NCBI RefSeq assembly: GCF_007990225.1
Contig: NZ_BJWF01000004.1
Coordinates: forward strand, 1 to 64,000
Length of the DNA: 64,000 bases
Source: Enterococcus villorum
GTDB lineage: Bacteria > Bacillota > Bacilli > Lactobacillales > Enterococcaceae
Reading direction: 5' to 3'
This document shows positions 53,016 to 62,108 of the stretch, piece by piece (within the stretch, counting starts at the first letter, position 1; each line of letters starts with the position of its first letter). The notes below the pieces were generated by a model, which saw only the letters and a program-made list of their open reading frames with translations, searched no databases and had not been told where the DNA came from. The position numbers and the translations under genes were made by a program.

Positions 53016-54296
53016 TTATTGATTCCATGCATCTTGTAATTGCGTTACCGAGTTTTTGATTAATTTATCGGTGTCTTGATTTGTATTTGACAAGATATTT
53101 TCCATAATCGAACGCACTTCATTATAAGCAGGATCAGCATTTTCCACTACTGGTATGGAAAATAAGTCTGAAGTTGCTGCTTCTAAATGTTCTGGAACTT
53201 TTGTCTCTGTTGAATTTTTGTATTCATCACTTTCAAGAACAGATTCAACAACTGGCATGTAACCTGTCATATTTGCCCAGTAAAGTTGATTTTCTGGTTG
53301 TGCTAAAAATTTCATGTATTCAAAAGCTGCTGTACGTTGTTTTCCACTTGCACTACTGAACATGTAAATATCTGTTCCTTGTTGTAAATTGATTTTTTCT
53401 GGACGTGGAGCAACGTCGTATTCAAATTTTCCTTCTGTATCTTTCTTTACATAGCCTTCTCCAGCAATTGATCCAATAAACATCGCGACTTGTTCATTTG
53501 CAAAAGGACCAGATAAGTATTTATCAGAACCTGCCATTCGGAAGTAGCCGTCTCTGACCCCATCTGCATAATAGTTGATCACTTCTTGTGATTCTTTGCT
53601 ATCAAATGACAATTTTTGATCAAAATTAATCCCTTTATTTTTCATCCCAATCGCATAATAGTTGTTTAAAGAATCAAATCCTGCACCAACTACTTTTCCA
53701 TCTGATTTTTCAAAAATCGTTTTTGAAGCTGTCTTTAATTCATCCAACGTCGTAGGAACTTCTACACCATATTTTTTTAGTAAATCAGCATTATAAAAGA
53801 GCATTTCGGTCGACTTATTGAAGGGAATTCCATACTGTTTACCATCGATCTTCGCCCCATCTAATAGTGCACTGCGAATCTCTTCTTGATCGTTCCAACC
53901 AATTGTTTCATTCTTGATATATGGGTCTAAATCAACCAACATCTCATCTTGCGCTGCACTCCACAGCCATCCGGGATAAGCTTGGGTAATTGTTGGCAAA
54001 TCTTTTGGTGAAGGCAAAGTCGAATTGATTTTTGCTTGTAGGTCAGAATATTGAGATTGATTTTGTAATTCTACTTTGATCGTAGGATTTTCTTTCATAA
54101 AATCATTCGTTAATTTGGTCAACGCTTCTTCTTGCGCACCATTCATCGCATGCCAGAAATTGATGGTTGTATCTTCTTTTAATTCTGTGACAATTTCTGA
54201 GCTTGAACTATCCACTTTATCATTCTTTCCACAAGCACTTAAAGCCAATACTGCCGCTGTAGCCAAAAACACTGAAGCCCATTTTTTCATCATCAT
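53016..54296 (-). CDS. ABC importer substrate-binding lipoprotein (extracellular family 1)
   Basis: A 426-residue lipoprotein with lipobox LSAC. The fold is that of the sugar or glycerol-phosphate binding family 1: INFWHAMNGAQEEAL at the mature start, TITQAYPGWLWSAA and GIPFNKSTEMLFYNADLLKKY (in part: NKSTEMLFYNADLL). The WHAMNGAQ motif is the one seen in UgpB-type glycerol-3-phosphate binding proteins, so a phosphorylated glycerol compound is a reasonable guess. The start is the first of three ATG codons (54296) with AAGGAGCG upstream. It sits between the hydrolase and phosphatase genes of the operon. Confidence 0.88.
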   Translation of the reverse strand: MMMKKWASVFLATAAVLALSACGKNDKVDSSSSEIVTELKEDTTINFWHAMNGAQEEALTKLTNDFMKENPTIKVELQNQSQYSDLQAKINSTLPSPKDLPTITQAYPGWLWSAAQDEMLVDLDPYIKNETIGWNDQEEIRSALLDGAKIDGKQYGIPFNKSTEMLFYNADLLKKYGVEVPTTLDELKTASKTIFEKSDGKVVGAGFDSLNNYYAIGMKNKGINFDQKLSFDSKESQEVINYYADGVRDGYFRMAGSDKYLSGPFANEQVAMFIGSIAGEGYVKKDTEGKFEYDVAPRPEKINLQQGTDIYMFSSASGKQRTAAFEYMKFLAQPENQLYWANMTGYMPVVESVLESDEYKNSTETKVPEHLEAATSDLFSIPVVENADPAYNEVRSIMENILSNTNQDTDKLIKNSVTQLQDAWNQ

Positions 54297-54322
54297 TTTA
54301 TTTTTTACGCTCCTTTTTCTCT

Positions 54323-55624
54323 TCATAAAATAATTTGATCGCCACGTTTTGGTAAAATTCTTTCCCCATAAGGATTTTCTAACTTTTCAGGTTTTAACGT
54401 ATGAATTGGAACGAGCAATTTCGGTTGTATCTTATCAATAATTGTTCCTAAATCTTCTGGAAAGGCATGACCAGAAAGAGACAACCGAACAAATTCAATT
54501 TGCTTTTCTTCTAAAAGCTGTAAGAAGACAGCATACTGTGGATCAAAATCGCCTAATGGTTGTGCATCACTATGAATATATAAACCTCCTCCTTGTAAAT
54601 TTTCTATATTATCAACAACTTGCCAAACAAAATTAGTTCGGTCGTTGCGTAAAACCTCATAGGAATATTCTAGTTCTGGTTGAAGAATAGGAAGAACTGG
54701 ATTTTTTGGTAAGTAGTAATAAGGAACATCTATTCCTAAAACTTCTTTCATCAAAGCAGCCATATTTGCTTCTAAAACCAGCGTTCTTGGCGAATGTTTG
54801 ACCAACATTTCAAAGCGTTTCACATTTGCTGGATAACCATTAAATGTTATTTGACGCTTGGGGTGTTGTTTCACTAATTGACAAAAAGCCTCTACTAATT
54901 CTTTTTCTGACGTTACTTTTATTTGATTGTCTTCTTGCTGTTTCTCAGGAAAACTAATGCTAACACCTTCCATCATCAGTAAATCAGCATGAAAAGCCTT
55001 TTTACAAAAATTTTCCGTTAACTGGCGATCATAACCATGAAGTCTCAAATCTCCTGTATAAGCAATCGTATGCTCAGGTGTATGAATCAACAAAGCAGCA
55101 GCACCATAGGCATCATGATCAACTGGAATAATCTCTACCTTAATTTCTCCTACTTGGACTGTATCAAATGGTTCAAGTCCAATCATTTCTCGCACAAATC
55201 CCTTCTTCTCAAAGGGGGACGAAATTAAGAAATCCCCATTTTTGTGAAGGGAATGCAAGATTTTTTTTGTGTCATCTAATATGTATAAAGGAATCGCTGG
55301 ATCAAGGTAATTGATCATTTTCGAATGGTCTAAGTGTGCATGAGACAGAAAAACCGCCGTATGTTGAACTTTTTTCGTTGTTTCTTCTTGAATTAGATCG
55401 TTAGTATTACTCAAACGTTTATCGTAAATACCATTCAAATGAGGAATTAACCGATGATCCAATAACGTTCTTAAAGATTCGTCTACTAAATCTAATTCGG
55501 GGCGATACTCTGTTCCAAAATCAAAAAAAACATGGGCATCGCGATAAGCAACTTCAATAATCGTTCCGCCAATCGTTAAAATCCCGCTGTGGAAAGTGAT
55601 CACTGTTTTATCCTTTGATACCAT
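54323..55624 (-). CDS. MBL-fold metallohydrolase with exonuclease-like architecture
   Basis: A 433-residue protein. The metallo-beta-lactamase metal motif HAHLDH is at residues 95-100, VDHDAYGAA near 165 and YTGDLRLHG near 188. A beta-CASP-like insert follows, and the C-terminal SGHAFPEDL and VPIHTL segments complete the metal site, as in RNase J-type enzymes. It has no signal peptide. It overlaps the permease gene by 17 bp, so it belongs to the importer operon. A nuclease or phosphodiesterase role on the imported substrate is inferred. Confidence 0.8.
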   Translation of the reverse strand: MVSKDKTVITFHSGILTIGGTIIEVAYRDAHVFFDFGTEYRPELDLVDESLRTLLDHRLIPHLNGIYDKRLSNTNDLIQEETTKKVQHTAVFLSHAHLDHSKMINYLDPAIPLYILDDTKKILHSLHKNGDFLISSPFEKKGFVREMIGLEPFDTVQVGEIKVEIIPVDHDAYGAAALLIHTPEHTIAYTGDLRLHGYDRQLTENFCKKAFHADLLMMEGVSISFPEKQQEDNQIKVTSEKELVEAFCQLVKQHPKRQITFNGYPANVKRFEMLVKHSPRTLVLEANMAALMKEVLGIDVPYYYLPKNPVLPILQPELEYSYEVLRNDRTNFVWQVVDNIENLQGGGLYIHSDAQPLGDFDPQYAVFLQLLEEKQIEFVRLSLSGHAFPEDLGTIIDKIQPKLLVPIHTLKPEKLENPYGERILPKRGDQIIL

Positions 55625-56426
55625 TCTTTGCCACTCCTCGTATAATTTCTTTTCTAAACACTAAATAAATAATCAAAATAGGAAGAACCGTTAGCGTGGC
55701 TGCGGCCATTTGTAAATGAACATCACTCCCACTTTCAGATGTAAACGCAGCTAATCCATTATTTAACAATCGATATTTTTTCTCATTCGTTACAAGCAAT
55801 GGCCACAAAAATGAATTCCAACTTGAAATAAATGTTAAGATTCCTACAGTTACTAGGGCAGGTTTAGACATAGGCACTAAAATTTTCCAAATATATTCTA
55901 AATCGCTAGCTCCATCAATTTTGGCTGCTTTATAAAAAGTACTAGAAATACTCTTCAAATAACCGTTTAAATAGTAAATGTAAAAAATACTTGTTAAAAA
56001 AGGAATGATCAATGCACTATAACTATTCAGTAACCCCATACGTGAAATCGTATTGTAATTTGTAAATATAATTGATTCATAAGGTACCATCAATAAAGAG
56101 ATCATGACACCGATAATGAACTTTTTAAAACGAAATTCTAGGCTTGTTAATGCAAATGCAGCTAAAACAGAAGTAATCACGGTAGCGATCGTCGTCACTA
56201 ATGAAACGAAGACAGTATTCAAGAAATAGCGTAAAAATGGCGCTTTTTCAAATACTTGAACGTAATTCTCCCACCGAAAAGATTCTGGAATAAACGTTGG
56301 CGGAATACTCGTTGCTTCACTGTAAGTCATCAACCCAGCTAAAATCATATAAATAAATGGGAAGAGCGTAATCACTCCTAAAATACCGATAAAAATCAAT
56401 GAAAGCACTGTCATAAGTTTCTTCAT
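55608..56426 (-). CDS. ABC importer permease 2 (UgpE/MalG type)
   Basis: A 272-residue permease with six membrane segments and the EAA loop AAKIDGASDLEYIWKILVP (residues 166-184). It overlaps the first permease gene by 4 bp and the MBL gene by 17 bp. It forms the channel with permease 1 and the ATPase. The MalG/UgpE branch imports sugars or glycerol-3-phosphate. Confidence 0.92.
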   Translation of the reverse strand: MKKLMTVLSLIFIGILGVITLFPFIYMILAGLMTYSEATSIPPTFIPESFRWENYVQVFEKAPFLRYFLNTVFVSLVTTIATVITSVLAAFALTSLEFRFKKFIIGVMISLLMVPYESIIFTNYNTISRMGLLNSYSALIIPFLTSIFYIYYLNGYLKSISSTFYKAAKIDGASDLEYIWKILVPMSKPALVTVGILTFISSWNSFLWPLLVTNEKKYRLLNNGLAAFTSESGSDVHLQMAAATLTVLPILIIYLVFRKEIIRGVAKNGIKG

Positions 56427-57310
56427 CCTCTTCTCCCCACTTTCTTCAACAATTGATTTTGAATAAAGGTGATCAATAAAATGACAAAGAATAAAATAAC
56501 AGTTGCAGCCATTGCAATTCCCGGTCTACCAGCAATATGAAATTTATCATAAATATAAAATACTGCGGTTGTGGCACTCTTGGCGATTCCCGGTTGACCA
56601 CCAAACAACGCATAGACTTGTGTATAAACTTTAAAAGCACCAATAAGATTGACTGTCAATAAAAAGGTGATGGTTGGCACAAGTTGTGGAAAGGTGATTC
56701 TACTGAAGATTTCCCAAGCATCCGCTCCGAACATCCGAGCAATTTTATAATGTTCTTCATCAATATTTCTTAATCCTGCCAGTAAAATAATGATGTTAAA
56801 AGCTAAACTCGTCCAAACACCAAAAATGATCAATGTCGTCATACTCATTGAGACATTATCTAACCAATTGATTGATTCAAATCCAAAAAAATTCAAGAAA
56901 TAATTGACGATCCCGTAAGACCCATTAAAAAAATAACGAAAAACAATCCCAATGGCGATCGTACTAGTTACATAAGGCATGAAAAATATAGTTTCAAAGA
57001 AAGTTTTGTGTTTTACTTTTTCAAAAATCACCCAAGCAATCCCCAATGAAAGAAGTAACGAAATAGGGACAACCGTAAAAGCAAACAGTGCTGTGTTCCG
57101 TAAAGCTTTCATAAACACTGGATCCGATAGCACACGTTGATAATTTTCAATTCCCGCAAATTGCTGATTAATCAAAGAACCTTTTTGAAAACTCATGGCT
57201 AAAGAACGAAATAATGGGTAAATACTGAATAAAACAATAATGACCAAAGACGGCAATAAAAAGAACCAAGCTTTTGGTTGATTTTCTGGATGGTATGCTT
57301 TTTTTAACAT
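56423..57310 (-). CDS. ABC importer permease 1 (UgpA/MalF type)
   Basis: A 295-residue permease with six membrane segments and the EAA loop IARMFGADAWEIFSRITFP (19 residues, about 190-208). Its ATG overlaps the ATPase stop as ATGA-type coupling. It pairs with permease 2. The first 40 residues with FFLLPSLVIIVLFSIYPLF are typical of the family. Confidence 0.92.
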   Translation of the reverse strand: MLKKAYHPENQPKAWFFLLPSLVIIVLFSIYPLFRSLAMSFQKGSLINQQFAGIENYQRVLSDPVFMKALRNTALFAFTVVPISLLLSLGIAWVIFEKVKHKTFFETIFFMPYVTSTIAIGIVFRYFFNGSYGIVNYFLNFFGFESINWLDNVSMSMTTLIIFGVWTSLAFNIIILLAGLRNIDEEHYKIARMFGADAWEIFSRITFPQLVPTITFLLTVNLIGAFKVYTQVYALFGGQPGIAKSATTAVFYIYDKFHIAGRPGIAMAATVILFFVILLITFIQNQLLKKVGRRG

Positions 57311-58380
57311 CAGTACACACGCTCCCCTTTGTCATCAAAGATAAACATCTTTTTATATTGAAAATCAAATGAGAATACTGCACCTTCTTCCATCATTTCT
57401 TCAATAGCAACAATGGATTTCAAGCGTTTAGAAGCAAGCATAAAGTTTAAAATTTGTTCACGCCCGATTAATTCAATACCAGAAATTTTTGCTTCAAATA
57501 GCCCCTGGTTAGTAGGAAAAACATCTTCTGGACGGATTCCTAATACATAGTGACCGTCAGCTAACGATTTTTTTAATCTGGTTGTATCAAGTGTTGATAG
57601 CGGAAATTCAAATTCAGAATGAATGATCTTCCCGTTTACGACTTCAATCGGCAATGTATTTATAATGGGATTTCCAATAAAATTGGCAACAAATAGATTG
57701 GCTGGATCCAAATACAAATTTTGTGGGATATCATTTTGTTGAATGATACCTTCATTTAGTAAAATAATTTTATCACTGATAGAAAGGGCCTCTTCTTGAT
57801 CATGAGTAACAAAAATCGTTGTGATTCCTACTTCTTTTACCAAGCGTCGGATTTCTTCACGAATTTTCAATCTTAAACGTGCATCTAAATTACTCAATGG
57901 TTCATCTAGTAACAACACTTCTGGTTTTTGGACTAAAGCACGAGTGATCGCCACACGTTGTTGTTGACCACCTGATAAAGTTCCTGGTTTTTTGTCTTGC
58001 AGTTCTTCAATATTGGTTAATTTCATGTATTCTTGAGAAATTTTTTTTGCTTCTGCTTTTTTAATCTTATTTTCTCCAACTGGTAGAGGGAACATGATAT
58101 TTTCTAAAACAGTCATATGGGGATACAACGCATAATTTTGAAAAACAAAACCAATATTACGATCTTTCGGTTCAGTTCGTACGACCGATTCTCCATTAAA
58201 ACGAATATCTCCATGACTGGGACTTAATAAACCCGCAATCAAATTTAAAATGGTTGATTTTCCACAGCCACTGGGACCTAGCAAACAAACAAGATCTCCT
58301 TTTTCAATTTGAAAATCAACTGATTTTAGTGCTTCAAATCCATTATCGAATACTTTTTTCAGATCGATAACCTCAATCAT
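57310..58380 (-). CDS. ABC importer ATPase (UgpC/MsmK type)
   Basis: A 356-residue ATPase. Walker A GPSGCGKST is near residue 34, signature LSGGQQQR near 135 and Walker B LLLDEPLSNLD near 157. The C-terminal OB-fold regulatory domain (from about residue 240) is present, with VLGIRPEDVFPT. It energises the importer, and as first gene it lies behind a promoter with a cre-like box. Start GAGGGG. Confidence 0.94.
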   Translation of the reverse strand: MIEVIDLKKVFDNGFEALKSVDFQIEKGDLVCLLGPSGCGKSTILNLIAGLLSPSHGDIRFNGESVVRTEPKDRNIGFVFQNYALYPHMTVLENIMFPLPVGENKIKKAEAKKISQEYMKLTNIEELQDKKPGTLSGGQQQRVAITRALVQKPEVLLLDEPLSNLDARLRLKIREEIRRLVKEVGITTIFVTHDQEEALSISDKIILLNEGIIQQNDIPQNLYLDPANLFVANFIGNPIINTLPIEVVNGKIIHSEFEFPLSTLDTTRLKKSLADGHYVLGIRPEDVFPTNQGLFEAKISGIELIGREQILNFMLASKRLKSIVAIEEMMEEGAVFSFDFQYKKMFIFDDKGERVY

Positions 58381-58538
58381 TTTTCCTAGCCCCTCACATA
58401 ATATAATTTCTTTTTATAGGTATTGACGAATATTGCTCTCAAACCAATGTTAATGTTTCGATGTGTAGATTGGTTTAATTCTGTGTAAATATCTTGAAAA
58501 GAAATACAACTAGTTTATGGTTTAGCTCCTCCCTTCAA

Positions 58539-58579
58539 ATTATAACGTTCGTATTTTAAAGTTTTAAAAACGATTACAA
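58539..58579 (-). promoter_or_regulatory. promoter and cre-like box of the ABC/MBL operon
   Basis: A perfect -10 TATAAT (58539-58544) lies about 160 bp upstream of the ATPase gene, with a weak -35. TTGTAATCGTTTTTA (58565-58579 complement) matches the cre consensus except for one base. A second cre-like sequence, with one mismatch, is at 58661-58675. CcpA control is therefore likely. Confidence 0.55.
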
Positions 58580-58699
58580 TTGATTTTTTCGAATAAAATA
58601 AAGCAAAAAGCATATTTACTTAATAAAGATATCAAATAACATTCCTTATTTATATATATTTCAGAGCGTTTTCATTGTATTCTAATTTTAGTAAAAATA

Positions 58700-58745
58700 A
58701 AAAGTTTTACCTATTCATTTGGATAAACCAATAGGTAAAACTTTT
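58700..58745. terminator. terminator of the 6-phospho-beta-glucosidase gene
   Basis: AAAAGTTTTACCTATT (58700-58715) pairs perfectly with AATAGGTAAAACTTTT (58730-58745). It lies just after the gene's stop. Confidence 0.88.
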
Positions 58746-58750
58746 AGACT

Positions 58751-60148
58751 TTATATGACTAGTTCATTTGTATCCGATAGATTCTTGAACCAATGACCAG
58801 ACTTTTTGATGGTACGCTTGCCATCATTTGATAAATCAACAGAAATAAATCCATAGCGATTTTTGTAAGCATTGGTCCAGGACCAATTATCCATACATGT
58901 CCACATATGGTAGCCTAGACAATTCGCACCTTCTTCAATTGCTTGATGAACATATTTTAAATGTTCTTGAACAAATTCGATTCGGTAATCATCATGTATC
59001 ATTCCATCTTCTTGAATAAAACGAGCTTCATTTTCGACACCCATCCCATTTTCTGAAATGAAACAATCAATATTGCCGTAATTATCACGGACATTAATCA
59101 AGATATCATATATCCCTTTTTCATAAATTTCCCAACCACGATAAGGATTCATTTTGCGTCCAGGCATAGCGTAATTGTCAAAATAATCTTCTGGCATGGG
59201 CCCGTTTTCTTTATCAACTGGCGTTTCTTTTGCTTTGATTCTTCTTGGTTGATAATAATTGATACCTAGCAGATCAATGGTATTTTCTTTAATGATCGTC
59301 AAATCCCCATCTTTCACATCAGGCATCATATCCAATTCTTTGACAATAGCGATTAATTCTTGTGGGAACTCGCCTTTGACTGCCGGATCAAGAAAAGAAC
59401 GATTGAAAAAGGCATCAGCAATCAATGCTGCTTTTACATCTTCAGGGTTATTTTCATCTCTAGGGTAACTTGGTGTTAAATTCAAAATAATGCCAATTTG
59501 TCCCTCTAAATTCATGGCATGATACGCTTTGATTGCTAAGGCAGAAGCTAGTGCTTCATGATACCCCACTTGAATTGCTTGTTTCATATCTGATTCTTCT
59601 GGATAATGCCAGCGGTAAAGATACCCTGCTTCCACTGGAACAATCGGCTCGTTATGAGTAAACCATTTCTTGATTTTCTTACCAAATAATTCAAAACAAA
59701 TTTTTGCATAGCGTTCATAAGCATCAACTGTTTCCCGATTCAGCCACCCGCCTTTTTCTTGAAGAGGCATCGGCATATCGAAGTGATATAAATTAACGAA
59801 CGGCTCAATCCCATTGTTAATCAATTCATCAAAATAATCATGGTAAAACGCCACAGCTTTTTGATTAACTTCACCCGTACCATCTGGGATTAAACGACTC
59901 CACTGGATCGAAGTCCGAAAGCTATTATGTCCAGTCTGTTTCATTAATTGAACGTCTTCTTTATATTTCGTATACACTTGTGAAGTTTTTCCTGGTCCTA
60001 CTTGATCAAAGAATTTCTCAGGTTCTTTACTAAACCAATAATCAAAAATATTTTCCCCTTTGCCATCGCCAGAAACCCGTCCTTCGGTTTGTGGTCCACT
60101 TGCTGCTGATCCCCACCAAAAATTTTCGGGAAATAGATAATTTGTCAT
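58751..60148 (-). CDS. 6-phospho-beta-glucosidase, GH1
   Basis: A 465-residue GH1 enzyme that hydrolyses 6-phospho-beta-glucosides in the cytosol. The acid/base Glu167 (TVWFTHNEP region, here KWFTHNEPIV), the nucleophile Glu366 (FISENGMG) and the N-terminal FLWG-type FWWGSAASGPQTEG are visible. The C-terminal GYHMWTCMDNWSWTNAYKNR (20 residues) and KSGHWFK parts fit phospho-beta-glycosidases that lack a PTS gene beside them. The substrate would come from a PTS elsewhere. A cre site in the promoter indicates CcpA repression. Confidence 0.92.
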   Translation of the reverse strand: MTNYLFPENFWWGSAASGPQTEGRVSGDGKGENIFDYWFSKEPEKFFDQVGPGKTSQVYTKYKEDVQLMKQTGHNSFRTSIQWSRLIPDGTGEVNQKAVAFYHDYFDELINNGIEPFVNLYHFDMPMPLQEKGGWLNRETVDAYERYAKICFELFGKKIKKWFTHNEPIVPVEAGYLYRWHYPEESDMKQAIQVGYHEALASALAIKAYHAMNLEGQIGIILNLTPSYPRDENNPEDVKAALIADAFFNRSFLDPAVKGEFPQELIAIVKELDMMPDVKDGDLTIIKENTIDLLGINYYQPRRIKAKETPVDKENGPMPEDYFDNYAMPGRKMNPYRGWEIYEKGIYDILINVRDNYGNIDCFISENGMGVENEARFIQEDGMIHDDYRIEFVQEHLKYVHQAIEEGANCLGYHMWTCMDNWSWTNAYKNRYGFISVDLSNDGKRTIKKSGHWFKNLSDTNELVI

Positions 60149-60215
60149 AATTGCACCTTCTTTTCAGTCTTTCGGTTGATTTGTTTTCAGCCATTTTTTT
60201 AGTTGGTTCCTCATC

Positions 60216-60244
60216 AATATAGCAAACGTTTTCTCGATATACAA
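60216..60244 (-). promoter_or_regulatory. promoter with embedded cre of the 6-phospho-beta-glucosidase gene
   Basis: TTGTAT (60239-60244) and TATATT (60216-60221) are 17 bp apart. TAGCAAACGTTTTCT (60220-60234), a cre match with one mismatch, covers the spacer, so bound CcpA would block RNA polymerase. The rest of 60245-60562 is AT-rich without a gene. Confidence 0.75.
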
Positions 60245-60562
60245 GACTATTTAGAAACCGTTTTTTTATTTAGCCATTATTCTTTTTATTTGCCATTTTT
60301 TCTAGGATTTTCTATTCATCAAATCATCCGAATAAAAGAGGAAAAGTTGACATTCAAAAAGAAATGAGCTTGAATAGAAGAGACATATTTACCTATACCA
60401 ACATTCTTAGACTGAACCAACTATTCCAATTATCTATATGTACATTTCATCTATATGTATGTTGTTAGACATAGCAAAATCGATCACACAATCAAAGGCG
60501 AATACCTTTCAAAAGAAAACCCACATGTATTCTCGACTGTGTCATAAAATGGAGGAAATATT

Positions 60563-60988
60563 TTGAAGAAATTAATCATCATGTTTATTTCACTTTTCAG
60601 CTGCTTCACTTTGTCTGGTTGCAGCCTGTTCACAAGCTCCGATCAAACAGCAGAACAAACAACCGATTCATCTATTTTACAAGCAGAAAAATCGGATATC
60701 GTTAATAGTAATTATTCATTAAAAGTCCGCAAAGACATGAATTTAGTTAGCGGACAAATCACTTTTACTGAAAACAAAATGGAATGGATACGCACGTATA
60801 CACAAGAAGAAAAAGATACATCCAGCACTTCTCAAAACAAAACAATCTTAACGGACATCAAAATAACTACCAAAGCAGACACCTATACCATTTCCGGTAA
60901 AGAAAACGGTCAAGAAGTAACCATTCCCTTTAAAAAAATCGGAAACTACCGAATCGAAGACCCAGACGGAAACATTTATAGTTTGTAA
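60563..60988 (+). CDS. small lipoprotein of unknown function
   Basis: A 141-residue lipoprotein from TTG 60563 (GGAGG upstream) with a signal peptide ending LSGC and a Ser/Thr/Glu-rich linker. A compact beta domain follows (LKVRKDMNLVSGQITFTENKM, shown in part as SGQITFTENKM, and DITIT-like strands), ending in RIEDPDGNIYSL. No family is recognised. The stop codon is followed directly by the hairpin repeat described below. Confidence 0.75.
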   Translation: MKKLIIMFISLFSCFTLSGCSLFTSSDQTAEQTTDSSILQAEKSDIVNSNYSLKVRKDMNLVSGQITFTENKMEWIRTYTQEEKDTSSTSQNKTILTDIKITTKADTYTISGKENGQEVTIPFKKIGNYRIEDPDGNIYSL

Positions 60989-60990
60989 AA

Positions 60991-61250
60991 GGTTGTGACA
61001 GAGCCGGTTAACTCTGAGTAGTAAGGAAACGCCAGAGAAAATGGCTCTTTCATTTTTTCTGGCTTTGACTTACTACCGAAGAGTTGGCTCTGGAACACCA
61101 TGGATAATGTTGTGAACAGCATGGTCTGCTTCAAGAATTAAGAACGAAAATACGAAAATAGCTCCTCATATTTTTGGACTTAATTCCGTATAAGCAATGC
61201 TGGGAACACCGTGAATAAGGTTGTGACAGAAGCGTTTTAAAATAGCGAGC
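60991..61250 (+). repeat. tandem hairpin repeat family, copies A, B and truncated C
   Basis: Three units of about 110-118 bp lie head to tail: A 60991-61108, B 61109-61218 and C from 61219, which is cut near 61250. Each begins GGTTGTGACAG or a close variant. The arms around 61000-61030 and 61070-61095 (A), and 61115-61145 and 61175-61205 (B), are mutually complementary, so each unit folds into a long hairpin. A and B end in GGAACACC plus a few bases. They look like mobile or terminator-like enterococcal repeats. Confidence 0.75.
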
Positions 61251-61269
61251 GAAGAAATGGAATCTTATA

Positions 61270-61407
61270 GTGGCTAAAGACGATTATGAATTTAAAAAAG
61301 CAGTAGTTGAAGCGTATTAGAACGGAAAAGATCGGTATTTGACGATCGCTCGTCGTTATGGTATCTCATCTGATTCTACAGTAAAAGAAGTTAAAAGGTT
61401 TCTTTAA
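61270..61407 (+). pseudogene. fragment of an IS3-type transposase OrfA
   Basis: From GTG 61270 the frame encodes AKDDYEFKKAVVEAY, a TAG, and then NGKDRYLTIARRYGISSDSTV, ending at TAA 61407. This matches the helix-turn-helix start of IS3-family OrfA proteins, but it has one in-frame stop, and the rest of the gene and OrfB are missing. No terminal inverted repeats are seen. It probably records an old insertion into repeat copy C. Confidence 0.65.
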
Positions 61408-61462
61408 ATAATTGTTTTAAATATTCTTATTTTTGATTATTCATGATTCCCCCTTCCATAAA

Positions 61463-61512
61463 ATAAAAAAGAAGAGGAAGCGGATACGCCCCTCTTTAGA
61501 AAAGGCGTACCC
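61463..61512 (-). terminator. terminator of the toxin-antitoxin module
   Basis: GGATACGCC (61482-61490) pairs with GGCGTACCC (61504-61512), allowing one G-T pair. On the minus strand a T-rich run follows. It lies 29 bp after the toxin stop. Confidence 0.6.
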
Positions 61513-61540
61513 TTTTCTATTCAATCTTAAATTCTCTTGA

Positions 61541-61808
61541 TTAATTTAATCCTCGTTCATAATGCGACCATACAGACAGAATGGTCACCATTTTTGCTTC
61601 AGTATCTACGCTATACACTAATCGATGCTGTATGTTCATTCTTCTTGAGTAATAGGGAACACCTACTAATTTTTCATAAGGCGGTGGTGTTTGAAAAGGA
61701 TTTTCTCGAATCACCTTAATTAGTTCATCAAACTTTTTATGCAATCTCACTGATTTCAACTTTGGTAAATTTTTTTTGCATTTTTTTAATCTCTATAGTG
61801 AATCCCAA
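61541..61808 (-). pseudogene. YoeB/Txe-type toxin, frameshifted near its start
   Basis: The frame from ATG 61759 encodes the body of a YoeB/Txe mRNA interferase: HKKFDELIKVIRENPFQTPP, YYSRRMNIQHRLVYSVD and the C-terminal WSHYERGLN with the catalytic His. About 15 N-terminal residues are missing. They occur in another frame, GFTIEIKKMQK starting at TTG 61808 and ending in a run of eight A (61770-61777). Seven A would join the two. The toxin is therefore truncated unless slippage restores it. It lies directly after an intact antitoxin gene. Confidence 0.8.
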
Positions 61809-62047
61809 TCAATTTCACCCAACTCTTCTGTGTCTTCATTCTCGTGACGTTTAATTTGGTCGAGAACACCTGTATTTTGTAGATACAACGTTTCTTGAAA
61901 CGCATTCCAATCAGATTTACTAATCATCACAACACTTTCGTTCTCGTTTTTTGTACTAACAATTTCTACTGGCTGATTATTAGATACTACATGCTTAATC
62001 AATCCATAAAAATTATTGCGAGCATTTGTTAGTGTAATAATTTCCAT
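61793..62047 (-). CDS. YefM/Axe-type antitoxin
   Basis: An 84-residue antitoxin. The N-terminal ITLTNARNNFYGLIKHV (Phd/YefM fold, DNA binding) is followed by VMISKSDWNAFQETLYL and an acidic C terminus ending EIDWDSL, the part that folds around the toxin. It would bind the toxin and repress the operon. ATG 62047 is favoured by family alignment over 62062. The gene appears intact, while the toxin gene downstream is shifted. Confidence 0.88.
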   Translation of the reverse strand: MEIITLTNARNNFYGLIKHVVSNNQPVEIVSTKNENESVVMISKSDWNAFQETLYLQNTGVLDQIKRHENEDTEELGEIDWDSL

Positions 62048-62079
62048 TTTATTCACATCCATTATTTTTTTCTACACCA

Positions 62080-62108
62080 ATTATAATGTACGTTTAAACG
62101 TACGCCAT
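62080..62108 (-). promoter_or_regulatory. antitoxin promoter with palindromic operator
   Basis: The perfect 16-bp palindrome GTACGTTTAAACGTAC (62088-62103) contains two TGTAC-type half-sites like YefM-family operators. It sits just upstream of a perfect -10 TATAAT (62080-62085), where bound antitoxin would repress transcription. Confidence 0.7.
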
